From positions 434,001 through 498,000 of the forward strand of contig VTFK01000332.1 of assembly GCA_009617715.1 (NCBI GenBank): a stretch of DNA of 64,000 nt, in the 5' to 3' direction. Each line of letters opens with the position of its first letter. Positions within the stretch are counted from its first letter, which is position 1. Made by a program: the position numbers and the translations under genes. The notes beneath the pieces were generated by a model, which worked only from the letters and a program-made list of their open reading frames with translations, did not search any database and was not told where the DNA came from. This document shows, in pieces, positions 24,522-36,019 of this stretch. The stretch is from Plectrocnemia conspersa. Taxonomy: Eukaryota > Arthropoda > Insecta > Trichoptera > Polycentropodidae.

Positions 24522-24845
24522 ATGTCTGGTGATCGACCGATGGATAACATGTCCAATAAAACAGAACTCGACGAAGACGAGTTATGTACGTACAGTGTGT
24601 ACCATATAAATTTGAATAACCGTTTGGTCATATCGGCCGTGGCACTTGAAAATGAACTACTCGAAGATTATGCGAAGGTTATGTGGAACAGCCGAGAAAG
24701 TAGTGGTGCTAATCGCAAATACGGAAAACATTACCATTTAACTGTACGTGTACAAACTGTCAATTGTTTGAACTTTCGCGGGTGGTCTACATACATACGT
24801 ATATATTTTTATAATAGAAAGTACTTTTTAATGTTATACATATGA
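24522..24845 (+). CDS. Unrecognised candidate protein-coding exon
   Basis: An ATG-initiated frame of 107 codons. The first 80 or so residues have balanced, acidic, protein-like composition (starts MSGDRPMDNMSNKTELDEDE, later DYAKVMWNSRESSGANRKYG), unlike the low-complexity frames that fill this AT-rich DNA. The last 25 residues (from about YIRIYFYNRKYF) look like intron translation, so the real exon probably ends near 24760-24785; candidate donors are gtgtac (24749) and gtggtc (24781), neither strong. There is no signal peptide or membrane segment. One N-glycosylation-type NKT is present, but with no secretion signal it means little. No family was recognised. Upstream GC-richer blocks could hold its promoter. 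Confidence 0.45.
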   Translation: MSGDRPMDNMSNKTELDEDELCTYSVYHINLNNRLVISAVALENELLEDYAKVMWNSRESSGANRKYGKHYHLTVRVQTVNCLNFRGWSTYIRIYFYNRKYFLMLYI

Positions 24846-25244
24846 TGATTATTTAATTTTATTATGCTGATGTTACATAAAATTAATTAAAGAGAACGAT
24901 TTATTTTATGCAAATTTTATATTAGTTTCTGTTTTATTATATAGTCGTTCTTTGAAGTTATTGAATAACTAGTTAAATAATAAAAAAGAGGTTTCATTTT
25001 ATATTGAATGTTTATTTATATAAATTACGTACAATCTAAGTTTTAATTAATTTATGATGCTTATGAGCTTTTATGAAAAAATACAGTGCTTTTCGATCTT
25101 TAGTTACTCAAGAGTCTTAACTTTTTTATTAAATATTTGTCTTACTAGTAAGACGGTTTTTTATTTGTATTCTAAAGAAAGACTGATACATTTTTTTTAT
25201 TTTTAACGGAAATATCTTATCCGAAATTAAATGAGCAATAGCAA

Positions 25245-25790
25245 AACGAAACCGTGTTAGTGTGGTAACGGCCCAGAGTCGAAAACGGGAAGAAAGCCCA
25301 AGATTTCGATCTCTGAAACCAACGGAATGTAGACTGGCAATCGCTCCACCGGTTTCGATCAGATACGATCCGATAAGAGATCTTGGCGCAGGTCCAGGGA
25401 GGCTGGATACAGATAATCAGAGTCGCCAGAGTTCATCGTCGTTACTGCGACTAAATAAATAATTCATAATAATAGTTCACAAAAGTGCCGGAATAGTATG
25501 TCCCATTGTTGGCACGGCACGGCGGAAAATCTCTCCTTGGGCCGGAACCCTTTGAAACCTCCGTTACGCGGACTGTTCTTCTGACTTCAATGGACCACTG
25601 ATACTGCCGCTGCTGCGGACAATGGGAAACGGTTGGCAATTGAACTTGAACGGTTAACGTCTCGTTCGAGCGTCGCTTGTATAACGTCCTTTGTTTGCTC
25701 GTGTTTGACGTTTTGTTCTTACCGTTGGAAGAGAGGAACGATCTTTGAGGAGCTATACCGCTAAAGTGGTCTATATTGTACTATTTATAT
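25245..25790 (-). promoter_or_regulatory. GC-richer block with minus-strand splice donor
   Basis: A GC-elevated island of about 540 bp. On the minus strand a segment starting near 25790 runs ccactttagcggtatag..., and ends ctcttccaacg directly before a consensus donor GTAAGAAC (intron starts at 25722). This suggests a short noncoding first exon (about 25790-25723) of a gene transcribed leftward. Overlapping ORFs on both strands (25262-25462 plus, 25639-25451 minus) have arginine/proline-rich composition typical of chance frames in GC-richer DNA. No coding exon to the left was confirmed. Confidence 0.35.
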
Positions 25791-25799
25791 AAATGTCCA

Positions 25800-26920
25800 A
25801 TAAAAAAATGATTCAAGATAGCTTTGCTAATGTATCATACTTAAATGTAATATACACTTCTATATGAAAATTCTTTTAAAATTGCTCTCACACAATACAA
25901 AAAAATGTAGGAATACCTTTCTTTCATTAGTGCAGCGTAAGTGATTTTTATTTAGCTGTTATTAACTGGTTTAACATCTACGAGAAAAACTTTAATTGCA
26001 TTGTAATGTGCGATTGAACAGCATTTTTCAAGTTGTGTCTGATAAAAAATTGTCTTGTCCATCTGTAATGTTGTAAACGATTTTAAAATATAGATTGATT
26101 TTGAGTTTTAGGACAAATAATACAAGAATCGTATTATTATTTTTGACTGCTAAAAATATTAATTGTTTTGCTTAATCTATGCAAAATTTAAATTTATCAT
26201 TTTGCTTATCTTATAGTAAAAAAATCATTGTCCATTTAATAGCAGTATATTTATTATTTAAATTTATCATATAGTATTTATTAGTATATAATTTTCGAGC
26301 ATATAAAAAAATTCTAAGCTCCGTTTCATTTAACAGAGTCACTTTGAGGTCTATCCTTTTCGTCATTATCAATCATTTTGCTTATTTTGCCATCATATAT
26401 TAAAAAAAAGTTAAAACTATTTTTATTATTTTATTAATGTTTTTATATTGAGTTATATCAAAATAAATATGTTTTAATATAACAATAAATATATTTATGC
26501 ATATATTGCTTCAAATTTATATAATTCTATATTTATATGTCAATATAAGTATCATATTTTGAACCACATATTATTCTAAATTATCATATCCTACTTATTA
26601 AAATAATAATGTTTTCTTATAGTGCTATCTTCAATATAATTTTAATAATGAAAAATATATAATATACGATATATTCTTAGATTTAAGATTCTTACGAATA
26701 TCTCATTATTGAGACAGTTAAAATAATAAACAATAATAATTATATAGGAGCAGGGCTTATTTATAAACAATAAATGCCGTTTTTACTAAAAAAAATTATA
26801 TAAAAATATTATTTATATTAAATATAAAGCAGCTTTTCCTATGCCACTAAGCGCATATAAAAATAAACAAAATTTATATCAAAAAATTGTCTATTAAAAA
26901 AATTATTGATATGAGAGTAA
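25800..26920. other. Gene-free AT-rich stretch
   Basis: Nothing supported. Low-complexity AT-rich sequence throughout. Confidence 0.5.
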
Positions 26921-26937
26921 CGATCAAAGTGTATTCA

Positions 26938-27168
26938 AACCGAATTTTGGTCAATAGGAGAGCGCAAAAACAATTATCTCTTCTCAGAAGTCAAAAATTC
27001 ACGTCAAAAGCAATAAAATCGTGTCGGCGCCGTCGCAGTGGGAACGCTCGGCAACGAGCGTTCCCGTTGCAACGGCGACGACATGATTTTATTGCTTTTG
27101 ACGTGGATTTTTGACTTCTGAGAAGAGATAATTGTTTTTTGCGCTCTCCTATTGGTCAAAATTTGGTT
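26938..27168. mobile_element. Near-perfect 231-bp palindrome (foldback MITE)
   Basis: Two arms of about 113 bp surround the 4-base centre gcaa (27051-27054). Each arm holds, outer to inner, aaaccgaattttggtcaata, GGAGAGCGCAAAAA, attatctcttctcagaagtc, AAAAAT, ACGTCAAAAGCAATAAAATC and a GC-rich core ending gggaacgctcg. The arms differ at only a handful of positions. The centre is GC-rich in an AT-rich landscape. There is no ORF of its own. The structure fits a foldback or MITE-like element, superfamily unknown. Confidence 0.8.
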
Positions 27169-27500
27169 TAGATGCTCTTTATTTGATTCTTAATTGCCTT
27201 GATTCTAACATCGGAGTGGGAACGTGCGTTCTAACTGCGACGCAATAAAATTTTATTGCTTTTGACGTGAATTTTTGACTTCTGAGAAGAGATAATTGTT
27301 TTTTGCGCTCTCCTATTGGTCAAAATTCGGTTTAGATGCTCTTTATTTGATTCTTAATTGCCTTGATTCTAACATCAGAGTGGGAACGTACGTTCTAACT
27401 GCAACGCAATTAAATTTTATTGCTTTTGACGTAAATTTTTGACTTCTGAGAAGTGATTATTATCTTTGCGTCTTCTTATTGACCAAAATTCGGTTTAAAT
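27100..27500. repeat. 164-bp tandem copies extending from the palindrome arm
   Basis: The arm segment gacgtggatttttgacttct recurs at 27264 and 27428, exactly 164 bp apart each time. Each unit includes tattggtcaaaat(t/c)(t/c)ggttt, AGATGCTCTTTATTTGATTC, ttgccttgattctaacatc and GGAACGTNCGTTCTAAC. The last unit is more diverged (gaagtgattattatctttgc). The units therefore combine palindrome-arm sequence with a spacer not found in the palindrome itself. Confidence 0.85.
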
Positions 27501-29310
27501 ATATTTTAACCAATATAGTAATAGCGTTAAGGATAGCTATAGTATTAAAAAAAAATAGTGTAATATAGAAGTGCGGACAAACTATGGAGCAATATGCGAG
27601 ATACGATATCTGTCTATACTTCTTCTTCCGCTTATTTTTCCCTTTTGCTTTATTTGTACTTTGAACTTGACCTAATAAAATATTTAAAACTGTAATTAGT
27701 TTTAGAGCATTCATTAGGTTCGACTTAGATTTGAATTTAAACAGCAAATACACGTTTCGCAACTGTCACATTGAATTTCATAGACATTTTAGAGCAGCGT
27801 GCCGCCTATCAGTTAAATTATATTTTTGCTAGTATAAATATATATCTACTGGAGAAAATATATTTGGACTTGCGCTATACCATATTTGTTATTCATAATT
27901 GAGATATACTCCTGTTTATATTTTGAACAAATTTATGAAAATTAAAATCATTACTATATTTTTAATATTTATCAATCAATCGCAGTTGTGATAGGTACAT
28001 CGAACATAAATCCGTATCGTGTGCTTTAGAGCTAATTGTAGGTGCGTAAACCTAAAATTAATGCTGAAATGAATGGCTCTCTAACTGACTGTGTTAACGC
28101 AAATATAGTATAGTGAAAATATAACACACATTCACTTTAATATTTATACATCGCATGTAAATAAATCACGCTAATTATATAAAAGTATATTTTACTACAT
28201 ATGCAAGAGTTGAAATCATATCATTTTACTAGCACCTGCCAGATAAATTATATTTTTACTGGTGAAAATGTATTCTTCTATGATTTCACTGAAATGACAT
28301 ATTTAAAACAATATTTTTGAGATGTTTTTTTCTTTGAGGGATAACCCGAGAATTTCTGGTTTAGATTCAGGAATGACATTTTAGATTTTTCGGGGGTGGC
28401 GAAAGTTGGCTAGTCAGTCGTTTTTTTTAATATGTCGATTTCATTAAAATAGTATTTCATTTATTGACACGCATTTTGCAAATGACATCCCTGGTCCATA
28501 TTACGTGATATCATTATTTAGGCATCTGTCGCAGAAATGTTTGATTAAAATGGCCATGTAAATTTTTAATCTTGATAAGTATAGAGTTCTTGTAATGTCT
28601 ATCTCATCAAAAAACAGCTTCTATAAATTTATTGTTAACTTATTGATGTTTATAGTAATGATGTTACGAAAATGCAAAATATGTTGCAACAGTATTGTCA
28701 CATTAAAGCAAAATAAGGCATATTTATTGCATTGATCTTATGAAAAATGTCAATAATTTGTCATTTTAACTTCATTCAAAAACACACATGTTAAAATACG
28801 TATTTATTGATACCTTTGGTTAAGATATTAATAAAAATCACATTAACTAAACCAGTTAAAAAATATTGATATTCTTGTTCCCATCTACTTTGTATCCCTT
28901 TTTTAATTACACCCATCTTTTCTATTCACAATAATAAATCTCTAACTTACATTAAAGATTTGGCTCTAAAATATTTTCGACCTCTTTGTTGTAAGTCAAT
29001 GGCTCCCAATCCTTTTTTAAACACAAATTTAACGTCTACTAATTTCACCATTGCATTTAACTTTAAAATACAAATTAATAAAAATGGTTTTGCCCTAATT
29101 GTCGCGGTATTTAACGTTTTAATGAAATATTATTCTACCAAAAAACTCCGTAAAAGAGAGCAAGCGCAAGACTTCTATGACATTAAAATCAATAAAATCG
29201 ATGTGGTCCATTGTGGCTATGTTTTAATATAATAAATGTATAAAACTATAAGGCATGACCAAATAAAAGCTATAAGGTATAATATATCACATAAAAATAA
29301 ATAAATAATT
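27500..29310. other. Gene-free stretch
   Basis: No supported gene. The minus-strand ORF 27762-27460 (100 codons) is lysine/asparagine-rich and mostly low complexity, and its right end overlaps the 164-bp repeat. About 60 bp near 27660-27710 (gaacttgacctaataaaat and onward) resembles 6245-6300, suggesting another weak shared repeat. Confidence 0.4.
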
Positions 29311-29319
29311 TATGACATA

Positions 29320-29650
29320 TCATACCGTCGGAAGCGGTATTCCATTACAGCATCCAGTCATGCAAGCATGTCAATGTGTCAAGTCTTATACGTATAGCTG
29401 TACATTCGCTAATCTCCTCTCGATACCTAGCGCAATCATAGCGCGTCACGAGCCGATCTGTCTACTACCACTAGATCTCTAGACGCGGAATTCCAACGTT
29501 CATCCTTCGGATCCGATTTCCATCCGTGACCCGACCTTGCCACTTTAGCGGTCAGCATATTTGCTCGGACAATACTCTCACCGTTATGGAGCATTCACAT
29601 CGAGAGGAGCGGAGTTGCACAATAAGCGATGGGAATTCAATTAATACCTC
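29320..29650. promoter_or_regulatory. GC-richer block, candidate regulatory region
   Basis: An island without a usable reading frame. On the minus strand a donor-like ccataacg|GTGAGAGT lies near 29580. It shares ccactttagcggt with the block at 25.76 kb in opposite strand orientation, possibly a common binding site or coincidence. A noncoding exon or promoter is possible. Confidence 0.25.
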
Positions 29651-29659
29651 TCGTTTTTT

Positions 29660-30470
29660 ATTTGATTAAAACATTCCACTTTTCAAGATTAAATTATCGA
29701 GTGCCACTTATTATTTTACTTTATCGGTGTTACGACCTTTTATATGTAGGTCTTTGTCTGATACATTTTTTGAAGGCACACGTGCAATTAAATCAACAAT
29801 GACGAAATATTTTCTATATTTAATAGATTTAACAGTATATAAAATAAATTTGACGTAACAAAATGTGTTTTTTTAACATTAACGTATATTTTTTTATAGC
29901 CATTATTTATAAAAAAAATCTTTTTAAGATTCGAAACTCGCATCAAATAAATATTATTTTAACGATCCTTTGTAATTATCGGACAGTCACCTTAAATGGA
30001 CCATTAAAACTAGCTTTCACTAAAAGCGTAGATATGGAGGTAGAGCTAAAAACTAAAATGATTGTTTTTTTTAATATATACGTTTATTTCGATAATATAA
30101 ATAATTTTGTAGACATACTAATTATATGTATATAATAAGCATGTTACTGGTTTATAACTTTTTTCATGCTTAAAATTAATTATTAGCTCATTTTAATAGA
30201 AAATAATAATATACGACAAAATATTTGTGGTTATAAATTAAAGGAAAAATAATTAAGAACCTTTTGCAATTTAAGGGAAAAAAAATACAATAAATTAAAA
30301 AATATGTTGTACATTTTGATATGTTGTCTCAAAAGCAATATGTGCTTTGACATTTTGCGCTTGTGTTTAAATTTAATGTGTCAGTGGTTTCGCGATATAT
30401 TTTTATATTTTCTGGTATGAAAATGTTGGTATTTTATGGCTTTTAAGATTAGTATAAAAAGGTGTGTTAC
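29660..30470. other. Gene-free AT-rich stretch
   Basis: No supported gene. The 90-codon ORF at 29863-30135 is dominated by F, I, N and K and looks like translated low-complexity DNA. Confidence 0.45.
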
Positions 30471-30479
30471 ATATTATTT

Positions 30480-31380
30480 TTATAGCTTTGTTTTGAATGA
30501 CTTGTAATTTGCAAAAATGAGTCTAATTAATTGTATATGGATTAAAATTTTATTTTTTATAGTTAAAGCGCATTTTCTATTTAATATCGTTCTAAGGGTC
30601 GCAATAGCGGTAAGCCCTATAAAGCGAAGTTCTAAAATATGTTTATTACATTTAAATTTGGGAGTCCATGTATTTGACGTTATGTTTGTCTACGTTTGTT
30701 TTGTGAAAATAATTGCTTCTGTTTTAATTTTCTAATTCTCAAAATATTTATTCAAGTTTTCAAAAGATTTAAGACCGTAAGCATTAGTTAAAATGGCTGT
30801 ATCATCAGCATATATAGATAAACGCGTTTTATTTATTTTTGTGATATCATTCGTATACAAGATAAAGAGAAATGGACCAAGCAAACTTCCCTGAAGGATT
30901 CCAGCTGGAATTTTACGCGCATTCGAGTGTTCATTATTTAGTGAAACAACATAGCTTCTACTTTTCAGGTGAAGCAAATAGTCAGGGGCTTAGTCTTTGT
31001 ATAGCTTATGAATTAAACCGTCATACCACACTGTGTCGAAAGCTTTTTCTATATCTAATATTAAAGTCCCGTATTCTATTTATTATTAAAATTAGCGCAT
31101 ATGTGCTTTGTTAAAATATTATGATTTTTGCGAAAACCAAGATTATTTTAATTGATAATTAATTGGATTTGTAGGATCCTTATGAATTTTAGCGATATTT
31201 GATGAATTTTAAAGTTTGTTAAATAATTTATGCAAATTTCAGGAAGGTTTTTAATCAACGTGTTATCTTACCTACCAATCCTAGGACTTTTTTTATTTAT
31301 CATAAGTTTTTAATAATCTATTGATCTATTTACTTCGTTTTCAGTTTTAGAGTATTAAATTTTTTTAGTAAGTTCGTACG
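30480..31380 (-). pseudogene. Non-LTR retrotransposon reverse transcriptase, degenerate
   Basis: Minus-strand translation in several frames gives the RT landmarks in order: FRKNHN near 31120; DIEKAFDTVWYDGLIHKLY near 31030; then an 81-codon frame (30977-30732) with IPAGILQGSLLGPFLFILYT, the finger-to-palm motif, and the catalytic YADDTAIL. After a stop comes KTEAIIFTKQT, the usual thumb-side continuation of Jockey-type elements. Endonuclease, ORF1 and termini are absent. Stops and frameshifts make it dead. It differs clearly from the LINE at 60.3 kb (YADD versus FVDD, and a different flanking sequence), so it is a separate family. The edges are approximate. Confidence 0.8.
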
Positions 31381-31389
31381 ATACAGAAA

Positions 31390-32085
31390 AAGCATTAACT
31401 AACATTTCTCCTTTATCCAGATCCGTGTCAGCTATGATATTTGAGTTTTTAACCGTGGAATTTATGTGTGTTTATTTTTAAGCGATTTAGTTACTTTTCA
31501 TAATGAAATATTTGCTAGTTTTAGCTACAACTATCGTGAATATCAGTTATTAAAGTATTAAAGTTGTTTATTGCAGAGATTAAGTTTTTGCCACTGCTTT
31601 CTCATTTTATTTTTAATTTTAATTAATTTAATAATCAACCAAAACCAACTTGTTAAAGTAGGGAGAAAGAAAATATTTAATTTAATTTATATTTAGTTAG
31701 ACTGTATTAAGTAAAACAAATTTAGCATAACGAGATTATGCATCTCAAAGACATTTTTTATGAAAAAAATTAAAACATCATATATAAAAAATAAATACCT
31801 TATAAATATTTACCGTAGATGAAATTTACGTGAAAAATAAAAATAAAACAAAGATCAATTCGTTTTTGTAAATGATTATTTTAAGATATATAAGTATGAA
31901 ACTCATTAATTGAATGCTAGAATATATTAAATATAAAAGCTTAGTTACTGAACGTAAACCATCTATCTATGATACATTCCTAGGGCTCACTTATCGCGTA
32001 ATTACAACACTAGATTCTTCACATGCTAGAAAGCGCTCTAATCTACGTTATGATGCTTTTTTACCTATATTTTATTTTTTCACGT
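31390..32085. other. Gene-free AT-rich stretch
   Basis: Possibly holds further decayed upstream sequence of the LINE on its left. Nothing identifiable. Confidence 0.35.
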
Positions 32086-32089
32086 TCAC

Positions 32090-32490
32090 GTGCGTAAATT
32101 GCCCGCGTGCCCACGGTCGGCCATCACTTTCCCGCAATTTGCTCTCGGCGCCCTAGACCGGTGCATGACTGGGAACTGTGCCTCGACTTTCTCTCTGCCC
32201 TTCGGTCCCGTTTGGCGGCGAAGGCCTTAATGCACTTGACCTTTGCGGGACCTCTCGCTGGAGATGTGGGTTATTGGGTTCCTTCGCAGTTGTTATTATT
32301 ATTACATTTGTTGTTCATGGTTCTGTGCAATTTGCACATTTGTGGCAGGTTTTCGATTTCTCGTCAAATGCTGGTGCGGCATGTGGGTCATTCGTTGGTC
32401 AATGTTGACCCGGACGAGACGTTTTACGGCCTTGCGCATTGTCTGTTGCGTTTATGGATATGGCTTAAGTCTTTAGCGGAAATTTAAAAA
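32090..32490. other. GC-rich island with overlapping ORFs, identity unknown
   Basis: A sharp GC-rich island starting cccgcgtgcccacggtcg. Three plus-strand frames stay open at once (126, 76 and 77 codons), as expected from composition rather than coding. The largest (32107-32487) has hydrophobic and arginine-rich stretches but no domain. In a minus-strand frame a short CHKCANCTE run is visible, which might be a retroelement zinc-knuckle relic, but the evidence is thin. Probably the 5' part of a retroelement or an exapted fragment. Confidence 0.3.
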
Positions 32491-32499
32491 GATGAGATG

Positions 32500-34830
32500 G
32501 ATGGTAAAGGTATTAATAATGTAACCGCAAATTTATGGTAGAAAGAGTAATGCTTAACGAACATATTAACAAACTACCATGAATGTACTTCTTTATTAAG
32601 CTACTAGATACGTTCTACATTTTTCATAGGTTAATAAAATATAACTTTTCCTATTCAAACATTTATTAAGGTTTATTAACTCTGTAATATAATAACTACA
32701 ATTATGCTTTAAAACCAAGTCATTGTTTTTGCTACTTGCAGTCGGTTGGTTTCTCTACCATACATCAAAGTCGAATAACGGTTTTATTTATAATGTAATT
32801 GCTCGTCTCTTTTTCATATCTAAAAGCGGCATTTATTAATCTAAATTTTTGGATCGGAGTTTTTTTATAAGCAAATTTATAAAGTGTATTTGTTTATGAG
32901 GGACGATTTCTTTTCGAATGTGATGTTAACTTTTAGCGAATACCTTTTGTGGTATTGCTTTTTTTGTGGCTTTTATTCGTGAACATTTTATTTATGTTTT
33001 ATTGTTTTATCGACGTACAATGGATGGCATTAATATTAGTGTTAAGGTTACTTATTTTTATGCAGGGAAAAATATGTTTTTTTTTTTGTATCAATAACGA
33101 CTTTGTGATACATGCGTTTAATTTATTGAAAATTTTATTCGCTTTACAAATCAATGAAACGAGTTTTATAATTATATGTAAGAAAAATCTTAATCACTTC
33201 AAAGGAAATTCATTTTATTTTTTACATAGATTTCCATTACAGTATATAGTAGTTTAAATCCGTTTCGTAAATATTTATAATTATTCTTTTTATTCTCTGT
33301 TTCATCAAGTCTGTTTTGAGATGCTTAATCTTGTTTCGCTAAATAGCTGTTTTCTTACTTAATACATTTTAATTAAATACAATTTCTCTCTATATTACTG
33401 TATCTTTAGCGAGTTTTTTGGTTGCTTTTAACTAGCATCAATTATTTAGGTAATTTTATCTGAATATTTAAACATGCTACAAAAAGTTAAGACTAGACAA
33501 AAAAATAATAATTTTATGTCCCTTTAATTTAGTAAAAAAAGAGTTAGGTCGGGAAAAAATTATTTGCCAATAATCAAGTACTAGTAAAATAAAATTATAT
33601 TTAAAAAAATGATGTTCATTTCTGTGAAGGCAGCAAAAGCGAACATGCGATATCCTGAATGGAGTGCCAAGCGACGCGATAAAAATCGCGTACTCTCTCA
33701 GTCTCTTATGCGCAAACCCCTGAGGTTCTTAGAATAATTTTTTTCGGGTCCCATTAATTTGGAAAGAAATATATGGTATAATTTTATAGAATCAAGTATC
33801 AGTAAAATGGAATAAATAAAATTATATTATCAAAATTGTGTTTGAGATGCTTAATCTTGTTTCACTAAAAAGCTATGATTTATTATATAATACAATCTAA
33901 TTAAATACAAAATAAAAATGAAAGTGATCAATATGCTTTTAGCAAAAATTAAAGGCATAAGAATCTAAATATTATGCTATTAAATCATAATCGCTGGTAG
34001 GAAAGCCATTTAGGCATTGGCATTTTAAAAACATAGACGGGTTATAATTTTTTAGGGCAAAACAAGGGCTTCTTTGGTAAAATGGGACATCACCGTGTGA
34101 AAACCTTTTTTGCAAATTTAGTCAAAGTACCCGCTATGAATCAAAATGTTAAAAATATTTGTTTGTAATTCGATAGTGGCCAACGGCAATCTGCTCCAAA
34201 ACTTGTCACACTTTTGTAATGGAGCGTTCTACCGAAAGGGGCGGAAAACAAAATCTTTTGTGAAGTAGGCTATATACATACATATATAAATACGGAAATG
34301 CTGACAACATGAGACACTTCTATAGAAAGATTTTATTTGACTTTGATTCTCTGCCGTCGATATTAGTGTTATGACCCTTTTAGCATGTTAGTTTTAGTAG
34401 ATTTTAACGCAATAATAAAACGATTTATAAGCAGTCGCGCCGGGGCATAAACTGTGGCGAGGCCGTTTTGCAAATTTACAAGAAATTTCCATTGTCTTTG
34501 GAAATTTCCATTGTCAAAAAAATATATTTTTTATTTTTGTTGGGGGCATTTTGTTTTTGAATTATATTTTTTGAAAATTTTGTTTGCAAAAAGACTTTAT
34601 TGTTTTTATTATTCAATGTTAATAAATAAATTAAATATTCGATGGTTCTTGTGTTTATTTTGGAAGAAAACTGATAATTTACAAACGTATGGGAGTTAAA
34701 AAAATATTGGATCTGCTATATTCATAATTAAATATATGCAAATAAATAACGTTTGGGTGGTTTTCAATCTATGTTCCGAGTAATTATTTATATTTTAATA
34801 ACTTTTAAATTCGTAATCGTTTTGGGAAAT
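32500..34830. other. Gene-free AT-rich stretch
   Basis: No supported gene. The 102-codon ORF at 32949-33257 and the 81-codon ORF at 34454-34699 are F/I/L/N-rich frames typical of AT-rich noncoding DNA. A GC-richer patch at 33625-33730 contains a small cgcgataaaaatcgcg dyad. Confidence 0.45.
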
Positions 34831-34837
34831 GTCATAC

Positions 34838-34912
34838 AGAGTCTCTCCCGTTAATCGATTCAAGTTTTTTGCAATGAAAATTTGTGACTATGAAAAAATA
34901 TGCATAGTATGT
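34838..34912 (+). repeat. Inverted repeat P, plus copy
   Basis: The segment reads tctctcccgttaatcgattc, TTTTTTGCAATGAAAATTTGTGAC and tatgaaaaaatatgcatag. Its reverse complement recurs at about 35111-35188 with roughly a dozen changes. Translated plus, it gives VSPVNRFKFFAMKICDYEKI. Confidence 0.75.
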
Positions 34913-35110
34913 ATATAAGCAGAAAACATATTTTAATAATAAATTACTATTTCAATGGTTCTCAAATAAATATACATATATGTATGTGTAACTTTAATAA
35001 AAAATAGTGGATTTATACAAATCTGGATAAACGTTTTTTTTGCTTATATTCCCTTAGGATATATACACACTTCAACCACACCATAAACACCGAATTTTAA
35101 ACGGGAAACT

Positions 35111-35200
35111 ATGCATATTTTTTCATATTCACAAATTTGCATTGCAAAAAACTCGTTTCCGTTAACGGGAGAGATTCGAATCTGATTGTCGAAATGTAAA
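35111..35200 (-). repeat. Inverted repeat P, minus copy, inside a 62-codon frame
   Basis: Minus-strand copy of the 34838-34912 segment. It lies within an open frame (35232-35044) that reads ISPVNGNEFFAMQICEYEKI, nearly the same peptide as the other copy. The shared reading frame hints at a decayed coding sequence, but no protein family was recognised. Confidence 0.6.
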
Positions 35201-35249
35201 TCGCTGCATTCACGCTTCGAAATGGGGCGCAACTATGGAGATAAAAAAA

Positions 35250-35520
35250 CTGCACAGTGATTGTGGCGCCCCGTCGGCGAACCGTTAATTATGCCGTGTA
35301 GTAGATACGCGGGATCCGGTAGCGGCGGACGGTGGCGTGGCGCTATCTGTGCTGAAAAAACGAAAATACATAGAGACTGCCCCACAGCCGCCGGGTGGCT
35401 AACCCGTTCCCCGCACTGTGGGGCATTTGCATACGCAGCGTTTGCTGCGTGTGTCGTGCTTTTTGCTGGATATACCCTGTATGCACTTCAATACTTAACT
35501 ACTAATCTAGAGCCTTGAGT
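35250..35520 (+). other. GC-rich island with two hairpins
   Basis: The island opens with ttgtggcgccccgtcggcga. It has two hairpins: tgccccacag (35378-35387) with ctgtggggca (35416-35425), and acgcagc (35433-35439) with gctgcgt (35444-35450) around the loop gttt. A frame of 85 codons runs through it without an ATG at its head, so it is probably not a gene. It may be the leader or terminal region of a mobile element, or a structured RNA; neither is established. Confidence 0.4.
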
Positions 35521-35529
35521 TCGCTTAAA

Positions 35530-36010
35530 AAAATAAGGCAGTAACATAAACAATATTCCTGTATGTCACTGTCACAATGTACACTTGTAGGTGTTTATTG
35601 CTATCCCGTTTAAATGAACACACTAGCGCCTGTCATGATACAATGGTGGATTTTTAATTAATTATTAAATAAAATAATGTTTTGTATATGTAGTATATAC
35701 AGGCGTTAGCAGCGTTGTGTAACAATGCTTGAGACAAAAAACACAGGCCTGCTAAAACATTTTTTTAACCAATTTTAATGTAATTTTTAGTGCTGATTCT
35801 AAAAATGACATATTTTTATCTATCGCGTGAAGTTATTTCACGAAAAATTTAAAAATGGCGCAGAATGCAATTTTAAAATATTTGTGTTTTAATGTTGACA
35901 CTTAATATATACCAAACATACTCAAATATGGGAACTAAAAAGCATTAAGAAAGCTTAAAACAGATACAAAAAAATTAACATATTCTTATAGCAAATTTCT
36001 CTTTACCTCA
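35530..36010. other. Gene-free AT-rich stretch
   Basis: No gene or repeat recognised. Confidence 0.5.
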
Positions 36011-36019
36011 AAAGTAATT

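Noticed and set aside
32107..32487. 126-codon ORF in a GC-rich island
   Set aside because: Three frames are open at the same time, which points to base composition. No domain, signal or splice border supports translation.
35261..35518. 85-codon frame through a GC-rich island
   Set aside because: No ATG at its start, and hairpins occupy its centre. No protein family recognised.
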